NCBI GenBank assembly: GCA_011620785.1
Contig: WOYM01000013.1
Span: 1-62,795 of the forward strand
DNA from: Methanothrix sp.
Lineage (GTDB): Archaea; Halobacteriota; Methanosarcinia; Methanotrichales; Methanotrichaceae
DNA length: 62,795 bases
Direction of reading: 5' to 3'
Positions 8,965-17,051 of the stretch are shown here, piece by piece. Below the pieces are notes generated by a model, which made no database searches, was not told the DNA's origin, and saw only the letters and a list, made by a program, of their open reading frames with translations. How positions within the stretch are numbered: position 1 is the first letter of the stretch; each line of letters opens with the position of its first letter. Made by a program: the position numbers and the translations under genes.

Positions 8965-10710
8965 ATGGACAGGAATGAGTTGGTAAATGAGCTTGCCCGC
9001 AGGCGTGGCTTTCTCTGGCCCGCTTTCGAGCTCTATGGCGGAGCCGCGGGATTTTATGATTACGGCCCTCTGGGAGCACCCCTCAAGAGGCGCATTGAAG
9101 ACATCTGGCGGCAGTACTTCGTAATTGCCGAAGGGTTTGCAGAGATCGAGGCCCCAACCATCGGGGTGGAGGGCATCTTCCAGGCTTCAGGCCATCTGAG
9201 CGGCTTTTCCGATCCCCTCACCGGATGCAAGGAATGCAAGGAGGTATACCGGGCGGATCACCTGATAAAACATATCATAGAGGTTCCCGATGCCCTGACG
9301 AATGAGGAGATCTATCGCTGCATGCAGGAGAATGAGATCACCTGTCCGGAGTGCGGCGGCGAGCTCTCCAGCGTCTATGAGTTCAATCTCATGTTCAAGA
9401 CCATGATCGGCCCGGGAAACAAGATGACCGGCTACATGCGGCCGGAGACTGCCCAGGGGATGTTCATCAACTTCCCCCGGCTCCTGCGCTACTTCCGGGG
9501 GGCTCTTCCCTTCGCGGCAGTGCAGATCGGCAAGTCCTATCGAAATGAGATCTCCCCCCGCCAGGGAGTGATCAGATTGAGGGAGTTCACCCAGGCCGAG
9601 GCAGAGATCTTCATCGACCCCAGGGACAAGACCCATCCCAGATTCGATGAGGTCAAGGATATCAGGATGAAGTTCTACTCCCAGGAGGCGCAGGAGAAGG
9701 GGGAGGAGGAGGAGATGAGCTTTGGTGAAGCGGTGGAGAGGGGAGTTGTCGCTCACCAGACCCTGGCCTATTATGTGGCCAGGACCTATCAGTATCTTCT
9801 GGCGGTGGGCATAGACCCGCAAAAGCTCCGCTTCCGCCAGCACAAGTCCGATGAGATGGCCCATTATGCTGCTGACTGCTGGGATGCGGAGGTCCTTTTG
9901 GACCGTCTGGGCTGGATAGAGCTGGTGGGAGTGGCAGACAGGACCGACTATGACCTCAAAGCCCATACCACTGTCAGCAAGGTGAACCTCTCTGTCTTTG
10001 TGAACTATGGCCAGCCGGTCAAGAGGAAGAAGACCGTGGTCAAGCCTGATTTCAAGGCTTTGGGGCCGATGTTCAAGTCGAAGGCCAAAGCGGTTGGAGA
10101 AGCCCTTCGCGCTCTGGCACCAGAGCAATTGACCGGTGAGATGATTCAGGTAAATGTTGATGGGGAGACGATAGATATCGACCGAAGTCTGGTTTCCTTT
10201 GAGAGCGTGGAGGAGGAGGTGCGGGGAGAGGAGGTGGTGCCTCATGTGATAGAGCCCTCCTTTGGCATCGATCGGATACTCTATTCCATCCTGGATCACT
10301 CCTACTATGAGGATGAGATCGATGGAGAGAAGAGGGCGGTTCTCCGTTTCAAGCCTCAGGTTGCGCCAATTGAGGTGGCGGTTCTCCCCTTAATGGATAG
10401 AAGCGAGCTGGTCGGACCAGCAAAGAAGATCCTGGAGGAATTGCGTTCCCGGGGCATGCGGACTGACTATGACACCTCGGGGTCCATCGGAAGGCGCTAC
10501 CGGCGCAACGATGAGATCGGGACCCCCTATGAGGTCACTATTGACTATGAGACCATTGAAGAAGGTACTGTCACCATCAGGGATAGGGATAGCATGAGTC
10601 AGGTCAGGATTGCTCGCTGGCAGGTTGTCGACAAGTTGCAGGCCCTTCTCAATGGGGACCTTCTGTTCCAGGATGCTGGCGATCCGGTCCGTTCAGCAAA
10701 GAGTGATTGA
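8965..10710 (+). CDS. glyS: glycyl-tRNA synthetase
   Basis: Charges tRNA-Gly; the class IIa alpha2 form used by archaea and eukaryotes. Diagnostic segments include GFYDYGPLG (29-37), the CxxC pairs near 88-91 and 127-130, MRPETAQG (158-165) in the catalytic core, the FRQHKSDEMAHYA loop (about 290-302) and the anticodon-binding domain from about residue 470 (VAVLPLMDRSELV). 581 residues is normal. The ATG at 8965 follows a TTGGGAAATGG context without a strong Shine-Dalgarno. The next gene starts 0-21 bp after the stop, implying one transcript. Confidence 0.96.
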   Translation: MDRNELVNELARRRGFLWPAFELYGGAAGFYDYGPLGAPLKRRIEDIWRQYFVIAEGFAEIEAPTIGVEGIFQASGHLSGFSDPLTGCKECKEVYRADHLIKHIIEVPDALTNEEIYRCMQENEITCPECGGELSSVYEFNLMFKTMIGPGNKMTGYMRPETAQGMFINFPRLLRYFRGALPFAAVQIGKSYRNEISPRQGVIRLREFTQAEAEIFIDPRDKTHPRFDEVKDIRMKFYSQEAQEKGEEEEMSFGEAVERGVVAHQTLAYYVARTYQYLLAVGIDPQKLRFRQHKSDEMAHYAADCWDAEVLLDRLGWIELVGVADRTDYDLKAHTTVSKVNLSVFVNYGQPVKRKKTVVKPDFKALGPMFKSKAKAVGEALRALAPEQLTGEMIQVNVDGETIDIDRSLVSFESVEEEVRGEEVVPHVIEPSFGIDRILYSILDHSYYEDEIDGEKRAVLRFKPQVAPIEVAVLPLMDRSELVGPAKKILEELRSRGMRTDYDTSGSIGRRYRRNDEIGTPYEVTIDYETIEEGTVTIRDRDSMSQVRIARWQVVDKLQALLNGDLLFQDAGDPVRSAKSD

Positions 10711-10731
10711 TTGGAAAAAGGCGAGTGGGAA

Positions 10732-11397
10732 ATGGATATCTCGGGAAAGGAGCGTTCGGTGGGAGTCCTATCCCTGCCTGATATAGTCGCCGACTGGCAG
10801 AAAAAGCTAATAGGGGAGGCGAGAAGAAAGGCCATTCACCTCTCTGGCCTCTCTGTCCCTCTCTCTCTTCTGCTCTTGGGGAGGAGCTTTACCATCTGCT
10901 TTGTGGCGCTTGCTCTGGCCATCTCTCTGATTCTAGAGTGGCAGAGGCTGAAGGGAAAAATCCGTCTTCCAGAGGTGCGGGCCCAGGAGGAGCACAAGGT
11001 GGCCAGCTTCGTCTATTACATCACTGGCTGCCTCCTGTGTGTCGTTTTTCTTCCTAAGATGATAGCGGTAAACGCCGTGCTGTTGCTCTCTTTGGGCGAC
11101 ACCATCAGCGGCCTGGCGGGATCGATTCTGGCCGACGCCGATGTGCGAGGAAGAAGGAAGATGTGGGGCTGCAAGTCCCTTCCGATCATGGCCGTCATGT
11201 TCTCCAGCTGTCTTCTGATCGGATATCTGGCCTCGGGCATCACCCAACTCTCCTTTCCGGTCTATCTGGCGGGAGCGGCAGCGGCAACGATTGCCGACGG
11301 TGTGGCAGTGATCATAAACGGCAATAGCCTTGACGATAACTTCTCCATACCGGTGTTCTCCGGCCTGGTGATGACCGGGGCGGCAGCATTATTTTAG
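10732..11397 (+). CDS. CTP-dependent polyprenol/diacylglycerol kinase-like membrane protein
   Basis: A membrane protein with about 6-7 hydrophobic segments, related to the dolichol kinase/phytol kinase/Dgk1 family. The family's nucleotide region appears as LSLGDTISGLAGS followed by RRKMWGCKSL near residues 120-152, before another hydrophobic run. In archaea such proteins probably phosphorylate an isoprenoid alcohol or lipid for envelope or glycan synthesis; the true substrate is unknown. TTG at 10711 directly follows the glyS stop, but ATG at 10732 has a better upstream GGCGAG. Cotranscription with glyS is likely. Confidence 0.65.
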   Translation: MDISGKERSVGVLSLPDIVADWQKKLIGEARRKAIHLSGLSVPLSLLLLGRSFTICFVALALAISLILEWQRLKGKIRLPEVRAQEEHKVASFVYYITGCLLCVVFLPKMIAVNAVLLLSLGDTISGLAGSILADADVRGRRKMWGCKSLPIMAVMFSSCLLIGYLASGITQLSFPVYLAGAAAATIADGVAVIINGNSLDDNFSIPVFSGLVMTGAAALF

Positions 11398-11512
11398 AGC
11401 TCCTCCTCATTTGGGGGCAATGGAAAAGGTTTTTTAGTCTGGGGATTGTACTCTTTCAGCGCTCAAAAGCTGCAAATAGCTGCTGGGTTATGGGAATAGG
11501 AGGATTGGATAA

Positions 11513-12160
11513 ATGAATATTATACTGCTCGGCCCGCCGGGATCCGGCAAGGGCACACAGGCTAAGATGATTGCCGACAAGTACAAGGTCACTCACGTCT
11601 CTACCGGTGACATTCTGAGGGAGAACGTCCGCAGCGGCACCCCCCTGGGAGTTGAGGCCAAGAAGTTCATGGATGCAGGAAAGCTGGTTCCTGATGCCCT
11701 GCTCATCGATATCATCAAGGACCGCCTGGCCAAGGATGATGTTAAGGCCGGATGGATGCTGGATGGATTCCCCAGAACCATGCCTCAGGCTGAGGCACTG
11801 GACAAGATCCTGCCCGCTCTGGGCCAGAAGATCGATGTGGTCTTGAATATCGATGTTCCAGATGAGGAGCTGGTCAAGAGGGTTACAGGAAGGAGGATGT
11901 GCAAGTGCGGCACCACCTATCATGTTCAGTTCAACCCGCCAAAGGTGGCAGGAAAGTGCGATGCCTGCGGAGCAGACCTCTACCAGAGGGCGGATGACAA
12001 CGAAGAGACGGTCAAGCAGAGGCTGTCTGCCTATCACGCTCAGACCCAGCCCTTGATCGACTACTACAACAAGCGCAGCCTGGTGGCCACAGTTCTTGGC
12101 GTGGGCGACATCAAGGCCATCTTCGGCGAGGTCGTCAAGGCTCTGGACAAGAGGGCATAG
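11513..12160 (+). CDS. adk: adenylate kinase, zinc-lid type
   Basis: Interconverts ATP + AMP and 2 ADP. The P-loop GPPGSGKGT is at residues 7-15, followed by the AMP-site THVSTGDILR and DGFPRT segments. The LID carries four cysteines (C130, C132 and a CDAC pair near 149-152), indicating a structural zinc as in many Gram-positive and some methanogen enzymes. 215 residues is the long bacterial-like form, not the short archaeal form, so ancient transfer from bacteria is plausible. An AGGAGG Shine-Dalgarno precedes the ATG at good spacing. A T6 run follows the stop. Confidence 0.95.
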   Translation: MNIILLGPPGSGKGTQAKMIADKYKVTHVSTGDILRENVRSGTPLGVEAKKFMDAGKLVPDALLIDIIKDRLAKDDVKAGWMLDGFPRTMPQAEALDKILPALGQKIDVVLNIDVPDEELVKRVTGRRMCKCGTTYHVQFNPPKVAGKCDACGADLYQRADDNEETVKQRLSAYHAQTQPLIDYYNKRSLVATVLGVGDIKAIFGEVVKALDKRA

Positions 12161-12174
12161 AGCCCTCGAAATCC

Positions 12175-12180
12175 TTTTTT
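12175..12180 (+). terminator. poly-T terminator after adk
   Basis: A T6 run starts 15 bases after the adk stop. Archaeal RNA polymerase commonly ends at such U-tracts without a hairpin, and none is visible here. Confidence 0.45.
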
Positions 12181-12260
12181 AAAAATTCCTGTTAGGTTAA
12201 ATTGACAACAGACTTAAATACTATCATGCTCAGTAATAGTTATATATTGGAGGGAAAGGC

Positions 12261-12317
12261 ATGATCGGCATTGCAAAAATTTCTTTGTTTTTTCATCCTC
12301 TCCATTCTCTTGATTAA
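12261..12317 (+). other. 18-codon ORF with strong ribosome-binding site upstream of pyrH
   Basis: ATG at 12261 follows GGAGGG at ideal spacing and an AT-rich element (TTATATATT, about 12240-12248). The frame encodes 18 mostly hydrophobic or aromatic residues (starting MIGIAKISLFF) and stops at 12315-12317. It may be a leader peptide, a decayed gene start, or a small protein. The pyrH start is 56 bp downstream. No homology can be claimed. Confidence 0.3.
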
Positions 12318-12373
12318 ATGTAATTTTGTGCCCCAACAACCTTTTTATCCCCTCCCGCCGCTAGCCCCTCCTC

Positions 12374-13048
12374 ATGATACTTGTCTATTCCCTGGGAGGC
12401 TCAATCCTCGCCGGTCGCGATGCAAAAAGCCTGCAGGAGTACGCCGATGCATTAAAGGAGCTGGCAAAAGCGCATCAGATCTACGTCGTGGTGGGCGGGG
12501 GCAGGATCGCCCGCGAGTACATCGAGAAGGCTCGCGCCCTGGGCGCCTCGGAGATGTTCTGCGACCTCATCGGCATCGGGGCGACAAAGCTCAACTCCGC
12601 TCTGCTCATCGCTGCTCTCGGCTCAGCTGCTCCCCAGGAGATCCCGGAGACCTATGCCCAGGCCGCTCGCCTGGCTAGCCCCGGCAGGATTGTGGTCATG
12701 GGCGGAGTGGCCCCAGGCCAGACCACAGACGCCGTAGCCGCCCTGCTGGCGGAGTATGTGGGCGCGGACCGGCTGATCGTCGCCACCTCCGTAGACGGAG
12801 TCTACACCGCTGATCCGGAAAAAGATCCCAAAGCGGAGAAGATCGCCAGTATGACCCACGGAGAGCTGTCTAGAATGGCTGCCCAGACGGATATGAAAGC
12901 CGGCTCCCGCTCCCCCGTCGATCCCCTGGCGGCCAAGATCATAGAGCGAAGCCGGATTTCCACCACCATCGTCTTCGGAAAAAATATCGAAAACCTGAAA
13001 AAAGGTGCCCTGGGAGGGCACACTGGAACTGAGATCAGGCGGGAGTGA
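12374..13048 (+). CDS. pyrH: UMP kinase, archaeal type
   Basis: Phosphorylates UMP to UDP. It belongs to the amino acid kinase fold: N-terminal SLGGSIL phosphate loop, VVVGGGRIAREYI, a GGVAPGQTTDAVAA segment that contacts nucleotide, and TSVDGVYTADPEKDPKA. 224 residues fits archaeal UMP kinases. It starts with ATG in a CTCCTCATG context with no Shine-Dalgarno, so its mRNA may be leaderless. Its last 14 bp overlap the 3' end of the convergent HTH-CBS regulator gene. Confidence 0.93.
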   Translation: MILVYSLGGSILAGRDAKSLQEYADALKELAKAHQIYVVVGGGRIAREYIEKARALGASEMFCDLIGIGATKLNSALLIAALGSAAPQEIPETYAQAARLASPGRIVVMGGVAPGQTTDAVAALLAEYVGADRLIVATSVDGVYTADPEKDPKAEKIASMTHGELSRMAAQTDMKAGSRSPVDPLAAKIIERSRISTTIVFGKNIENLKKGALGGHTGTEIRRE

Positions 13049-13922
13049 GGGTTTTGATCAGGTCCGCTGGGGAGACGAATCCCCAGAGGGTGCCGTCCTC
13101 TGAGACTACCAGCTGGCCAGAGCCGGTCTTGCCCAGCATCTGGATCGCCTCGTATATGGTATCCTCGGAGTCGATGGTCAAAAATCCCCGGCTCATGAAC
13201 TCTCTCGCTTCCTGACCCCCCTTTCCGTCTGCTATCGCCCGGACGATGTCCGTTTGGTTGACCATCCCTGGAGAGCTGTCCTCGACGAGTGCCTCCTGAA
13301 CGCCGTTGTGCACCAGAATGCGCGCTGCCTCCTGCATGGAAGCTCCAGGGGGAATGCGCACTGCGCGACGGGCGATCTTCTTGATGGTCAACTTGGGCAC
13401 GGATATCATCGCGTCCACGTGGATGATCAGCCGGCTCATGGTGTCATCCCTGCCCCGGACGGTGCCCCGAATGTAGAGCTTGTTGACAGGGGTGGGTCCC
13501 ACATCTACCTCATCGCCCACATTGAAGTCTCTGATGTTGCCGATAATGCGGATCACGCCATCGCATAGCTGAGTGTGCATCACCTTGTTGAATATGATCT
13601 CGCTGGCGGTGGTTCCCTCCATTAGCACGCCATTCCTGAGAACGGGTACGGTTACCACATCCCCTGTGGCCTCGACATTGAGCGCCTCATAGGCGGATCC
13701 TGTGGCCTTGTAGCCCCCCTTGGGGCCAGGCACCCCCTCCACCAGATTGAGGGCTTTCAGGGATTGCATCTGATTTCGGATGGTTCCCGGATTGCGGTCT
13801 ATAAGCTCGGCGATCTCTTCGCCCTTAACTGCTCTTCCTTCAACACGATAGATGTTGATCAGCGCGGTTAGTATATCTCTTTGAACAGGTGTCAAATCCA
13901 TGGTTAGATCGAAATTGTTCAT
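13035..13922 (-). CDS. transcriptional regulator with winged helix and C-terminal CBS pair (COG2524-like)
   Basis: A 295-residue predicted regulator. Residues about 8-70 form a winged helix-turn-helix (two helices around GEEIAELIDRNPGTIRNQM and a wing at GPKGGYKAT). A middle domain (about 80-165) is conserved in this family but has no known role. Residues about 180-295 hold two CBS motifs, which in general bind adenosine nucleotides or SAM. The arrangement suggests DNA binding controlled by cell energy or SAM status. It is convergent with pyrH, overlapping by 14 bp, and has a TATA-like ATATAGG upstream on its own strand. Target genes are unknown. Confidence 0.8.
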   Translation of the reverse strand: MNNFDLTMDLTPVQRDILTALINIYRVEGRAVKGEEIAELIDRNPGTIRNQMQSLKALNLVEGVPGPKGGYKATGSAYEALNVEATGDVVTVPVLRNGVLMEGTTASEIIFNKVMHTQLCDGVIRIIGNIRDFNVGDEVDVGPTPVNKLYIRGTVRGRDDTMSRLIIHVDAMISVPKLTIKKIARRAVRIPPGASMQEAARILVHNGVQEALVEDSSPGMVNQTDIVRAIADGKGGQEAREFMSRGFLTIDSEDTIYEAIQMLGKTGSGQLVVSEDGTLWGFVSPADLIKTLTPA

Positions 13923-14043
13923 GATTAATGTCCTATATAGATCTATTGATTGTAGGGGACCTATGAAAATTCCGTTTAATTTTAATCCTGCTCATGTTCC
14001 TCCTTGAACAGTTAAAATCTTGTTTAATGGCAGAAAAATTGTT

Positions 14044-15180
14044 TTATTTCCTCATAGGGCATATCTTCTCCCCCTTGTATGGAAATCGTCCCATTCGCTG
14101 CCAGATTCTCTTCATCGGTTCTTTCATAATGTTGCCCCAGGACTCCGGGTAGCAGGAGCAGGGATAGACCTCTCCTGAGGGAGTTACATGCATCCAGCTT
14201 CTGGCCGCAAAGCAGCCAAAGCGTCGATAGGCGTCGGGAACAGAGAAGATCCTGGGCGCTCCCCTGGAGGAGACGAATTCCGCCAGATGGGCGTGCTCCG
14301 CAGAGGTCAGGGCCAGGCCCTCGCGACCGGACCAGCGGCCAGTGGATACCACCTCGAATAGTGTCAGCTCATGCGCTCCAAGGCTTCCGGCCAGCTGGTG
14401 AAACCTCTCTAGATGGCAGAGGTTCTCCCGGCGAACTACGACATAAAGGTCCACCAACAGTCCAGCCAGAAGGGCATTTTTCACAGCCTGCATCGCCTCG
14501 GAGAAGACGCCCTCCCTTCCCCGCATGGCATCGTGCTCCTCTTCCAGGGGGCTGTCCAGGCTGACATTCACCGCATAAAGACCAGCATCTTTTAGCCGTT
14601 CTGCCAGGGAGAGGGTGAATCCCGCTCCAGAGGTGAAGAGGGTGGATATGGCTCTGTCGTCCACATGTCTCACCAGATCCGGCAGCTCTCGATAGAGGGT
14701 CGGCTCTCCCCCATCGAATATCACCAGGGTGGTTCCCATGTCCAGAACCTGGTTTATGAGGTCTTGGACTGTGTTCGGATCGAGGCGCAGCCGGTTTCCG
14801 GAGTTGGGCAGGGCGCAATGCGAGCAGCGGTTGGGGCATTCCTCAGTGATGGAGATTGTCACCTGGTCCGGGGTGCGCAGGCCCAAGAGAGCCCGGATGC
14901 GACTTCGTGCCAGCCGGTCAAATGCTTTGCCTGGCAGGGGAGGAATCCAGGTTGATAGGGAGAGCTGCTCTCTTCCTGCCCGCACCGCCAGCTGGCCATC
15001 GAAAAGCTCCATGCTGGATCTGATCGCGGGCAAGCTGGCAAGCGGTCCCATAACCCTGATCTTCACCCGCTTCCCCTCCAGCCTGGCATCTGCCCGGACC
15101 AGAGGGCTGCGATAAAGGGGATAGGACCTGCCCGTGATGGTGTCGGAACTCGGTTCTGGATCGACCTGGGTGGGATTCAT
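14044..15180 (-). CDS. radical SAM protein with SPASM-like C-terminus
   Basis: The radical SAM cluster motif is CPNRCSHC (CxxxCxxC) near residues 120-127, followed by a GGEPTLY motif. The N-terminal 110 residues form an extra domain. The C-terminal part has cysteines at CFAARSW, YPCSCYPE and ICPM, like a SPASM/twitch region that binds a second cluster. Such proteins often modify peptides or cofactors; the substrate here is unknown. It starts best at ATG 15180 with GAGG upstream; the TTG at 15195 would overlap the hisI stop. It forms an operon with hisI, which may be only transcriptional convenience. Confidence 0.8.
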   Translation of the reverse strand: MNPTQVDPEPSSDTITGRSYPLYRSPLVRADARLEGKRVKIRVMGPLASLPAIRSSMELFDGQLAVRAGREQLSLSTWIPPLPGKAFDRLARSRIRALLGLRTPDQVTISITEECPNRCSHCALPNSGNRLRLDPNTVQDLINQVLDMGTTLVIFDGGEPTLYRELPDLVRHVDDRAISTLFTSGAGFTLSLAERLKDAGLYAVNVSLDSPLEEEHDAMRGREGVFSEAMQAVKNALLAGLLVDLYVVVRRENLCHLERFHQLAGSLGAHELTLFEVVSTGRWSGREGLALTSAEHAHLAEFVSSRGAPRIFSVPDAYRRFGCFAARSWMHVTPSGEVYPCSCYPESWGNIMKEPMKRIWQRMGRFPYKGEKICPMRK

Positions 15181-15191
15181 CCTTGCTTTCC

Positions 15192-15530
15192 TCAATAGAT
15201 GTCCTGGGGATCGAAGACTTTCTCACCAACCACCCGGCCATCAATGGTGCGATAAAAGCAGGACCTATAACCTGTATGGCAGGCACCGCCCTCCTGCTCG
15301 ATCAGGAGCAGTATGGCGTCCTCATCGCAGTCCACCCTTATCTCCCGGACAAGCTGAAAATGACCGGAGGACTCCCCCTTAAGCCATAGCTTATTTCGCG
15401 ATCTGGACCAGTAATGAGCCTTGCCGGTCTCTTGGGTCTTGGCCAGAGCCTCATCGTTCATATAGGCCAGCATCAGCACCTCTCCTGTCCTCCAGTCCTG
15501 GGCGATGGCCGGAATCAACCTCTCGTTCAT
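15192..15530 (-). CDS. hisI: phosphoribosyl-AMP cyclohydrolase
   Basis: Opens the adenine ring of phosphoribosyl-AMP in histidine synthesis. Signature parts are QDWRTGEVLMLAYMN near the N-terminus, DCDED (magnesium site) and ACHTGYRSCFYR (zinc-binding cysteines). The frame is open to 15590, but ATG at 15530 gives the expected length of 112 residues with no upstream extension. A TATA-like TTATAGG about 30 bases upstream on the minus strand suggests a leaderless mRNA. It is divergent from nre. Confidence 0.92.
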   Translation of the reverse strand: MNERLIPAIAQDWRTGEVLMLAYMNDEALAKTQETGKAHYWSRSRNKLWLKGESSGHFQLVREIRVDCDEDAILLLIEQEGGACHTGYRSCFYRTIDGRVVGEKVFDPQDIY

Positions 15531-15617
15531 ATAGAAAAATGATAGTGGATATTTCCTATAAGGTCCTTGCCCAGAAGGAAGGGAAGGCATTTTTCATATG
15601 AGAGAGAACGGAGAATT

Positions 15618-16787
15618 ATGAGCTGCATCACCTGCAAGGGCCGGGGAGAGTGCGGCCAGCCGGTCTGCCCCATAGTCCGCCGGCTGGAGGAACTGGTATC
15701 CCTCCCCAAGATCGGCAGTCGCATGGAGGGATTCACCCCACCGGAGGTCTTCGTGGGCCGGTTCGGCTATCCCCTGGTCAGAGCTGGGCCCGTCCTCCCA
15801 TCTGCCCAGGCCGAAGAGCTGCCTCATCGGGGGATGAACATGGATGAGATCATCTCTGCCCGCATGGGGATGGTCCGTTCCGAGACGAAGATAAGGGTAC
15901 TGGAGGCAGGCGAGCCTGGAAGGCTTCTGGAGGCCTGCCAGCAGATCGCTATGTCCTCTGCCCCGGTGGGTGCGGAGGTCTCCTTCATCAAACCGCCCCG
16001 GAGAAGGCTACAGTTCGATGGCGTCCTCTCCCCCACCGGTCCATCCGGGGAGCTGGCTAAGATGGAGATCACCACCAATCCCCTAATCCCCCGCAAGGTG
16101 GACCAGATCGTCCTGGACCGGGGTGCTGCGGCGGATGTGGCAATCACGGAGCTTTACTCTGCAGGCATAGATATCGATCACCTCTCCCGACTGCTCTCCA
16201 TAGGCTTGCTCGGCAATAAGAGGCGGCTTGTGCCCACCCGCTGGTCCATAACGGCATCTGACGACATGATCGGCAAGAGACTGAAGGATGCGGTTCTTGA
16301 TTTTCCCGAGGTTAAAGGCTACTATTTGTTCTCTGGGAAGGAACTGGGAAACCACTTTGAAGTCCTCCTTTCTCCCCGGCCCTTCAGCTTCGAGCTGATT
16401 GAGATCTGGCGGCCTCATTCTCTCTGGGCGGAGGAGGGATTTATAGGCCGGGATGGGGAGGACGCCCGTCCCAAAAAGGGCTACAGCCCTCTGGCCGGCG
16501 GATACTATGCCGCCCGGCTCGCCGTGCTGGAGCATCTCTCTCGATGGGGTCGGCAAGCAGGAGTCCTGGCGATAAGGGAGATCTCAGAGGATTACAGGAT
16601 ACCTTTAGGGGTCTGGGTGGTGAGGGAGGTGGCGCGAAAGGCGATGAGCTCAGATCCCACGCGCTTTGACTCCCTCTCCTCCGCCCGAGAGGTGATGGCC
16701 GGCCGGCTGCATACCCCTGCAATCTCCTGGATCAAAAAAGCGGAGCTGCTGACAGGATCAACACAAAAGAGGCTGAACGAGTTCTAG
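15618..16787 (+). CDS. nre: archaeal DNA repair protein Nre with C-terminal PCNA-binding motif
   Basis: A 389-residue member of the archaeal Nre family (DUF650/DUF651), implicated in repair of DNA damage in haloarchaea. The N-terminus has a zinc-knuckle-like CITCKGRGECGQPVC. The last seven residues, QKRLNEF, match the PIP-box QxxLxxF and should bind PCNA, as known for NreA. ATG at 15618 is chosen because it follows a GAGA/CGGAG ribosome-binding region and starts the protein directly at the cysteine motif. It is divergent from hisI with 87 bp between starts. Confidence 0.88.
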   Translation: MSCITCKGRGECGQPVCPIVRRLEELVSLPKIGSRMEGFTPPEVFVGRFGYPLVRAGPVLPSAQAEELPHRGMNMDEIISARMGMVRSETKIRVLEAGEPGRLLEACQQIAMSSAPVGAEVSFIKPPRRRLQFDGVLSPTGPSGELAKMEITTNPLIPRKVDQIVLDRGAAADVAITELYSAGIDIDHLSRLLSIGLLGNKRRLVPTRWSITASDDMIGKRLKDAVLDFPEVKGYYLFSGKELGNHFEVLLSPRPFSFELIEIWRPHSLWAEEGFIGRDGEDARPKKGYSPLAGGYYAARLAVLEHLSRWGRQAGVLAIREISEDYRIPLGVWVVREVARKAMSSDPTRFDSLSSAREVMAGRLHTPAISWIKKAELLTGSTQKRLNEF

Positions 16788-16888
16788 ATGAAAAGAATGC
16801 TGATCAAAGGATGTAATGAGGAGGGAGGCAAAAGTCAGACTTTCGGGTGGGAAAGAAATGGGATTCGACCTTTGCCATTAGTTATATA

Positions 16889-17028
16889 CGGCAATTGCCG
16901 AGATATAAATGTTTCGGTACAGATTCTTTTATTATAGGATGATCTTGTTCAGATGTGCTTGCACGAAGAGCCTCAATGAGATCATCGATCTTAAAAAAAA
17001 GAATGATTCGTGTATTCAAATAATTTAA
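16889..17028 (+). other. promoter-like TATA, 12-bp palindrome and 39-codon ORF
   Basis: This lies between two converging genes (nre and the P-type ATPase), where no promoter is expected. TTATATA at 16882-16888 is followed directly by the perfect palindrome CGGCAATTGCCG (16889-16900) and then ATG at 16909, opening a 39-codon frame to 17028 (Phe/Tyr/Arg/Lys-rich, no family). Either a very small protein, a regulatory RNA, or chance. Confidence 0.3.
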
Positions 17029-17035
17029 AAGGTGA

Positions 17036-17050
17036 CGCCCGTTCAGGGCG
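17036..17050 (-). terminator. hairpin after the P-type ATPase gene
   Basis: CGCCC-GTTCA-GGGCG forms a perfect 5-bp stem one base beyond the ATPase stop codon; downstream on the minus strand the sequence is A/T rich (TTTTAAATTATT). It probably marks the transcript end. Confidence 0.45.
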
Positions 17051-17051
17051 T

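Noticed and set aside
9187..10299. 370-codon open frame on the minus strand inside glyS
   Set aside because: Exact antisense shadow of a clear GlyRS gene; His/Leu-rich composition, no motif.
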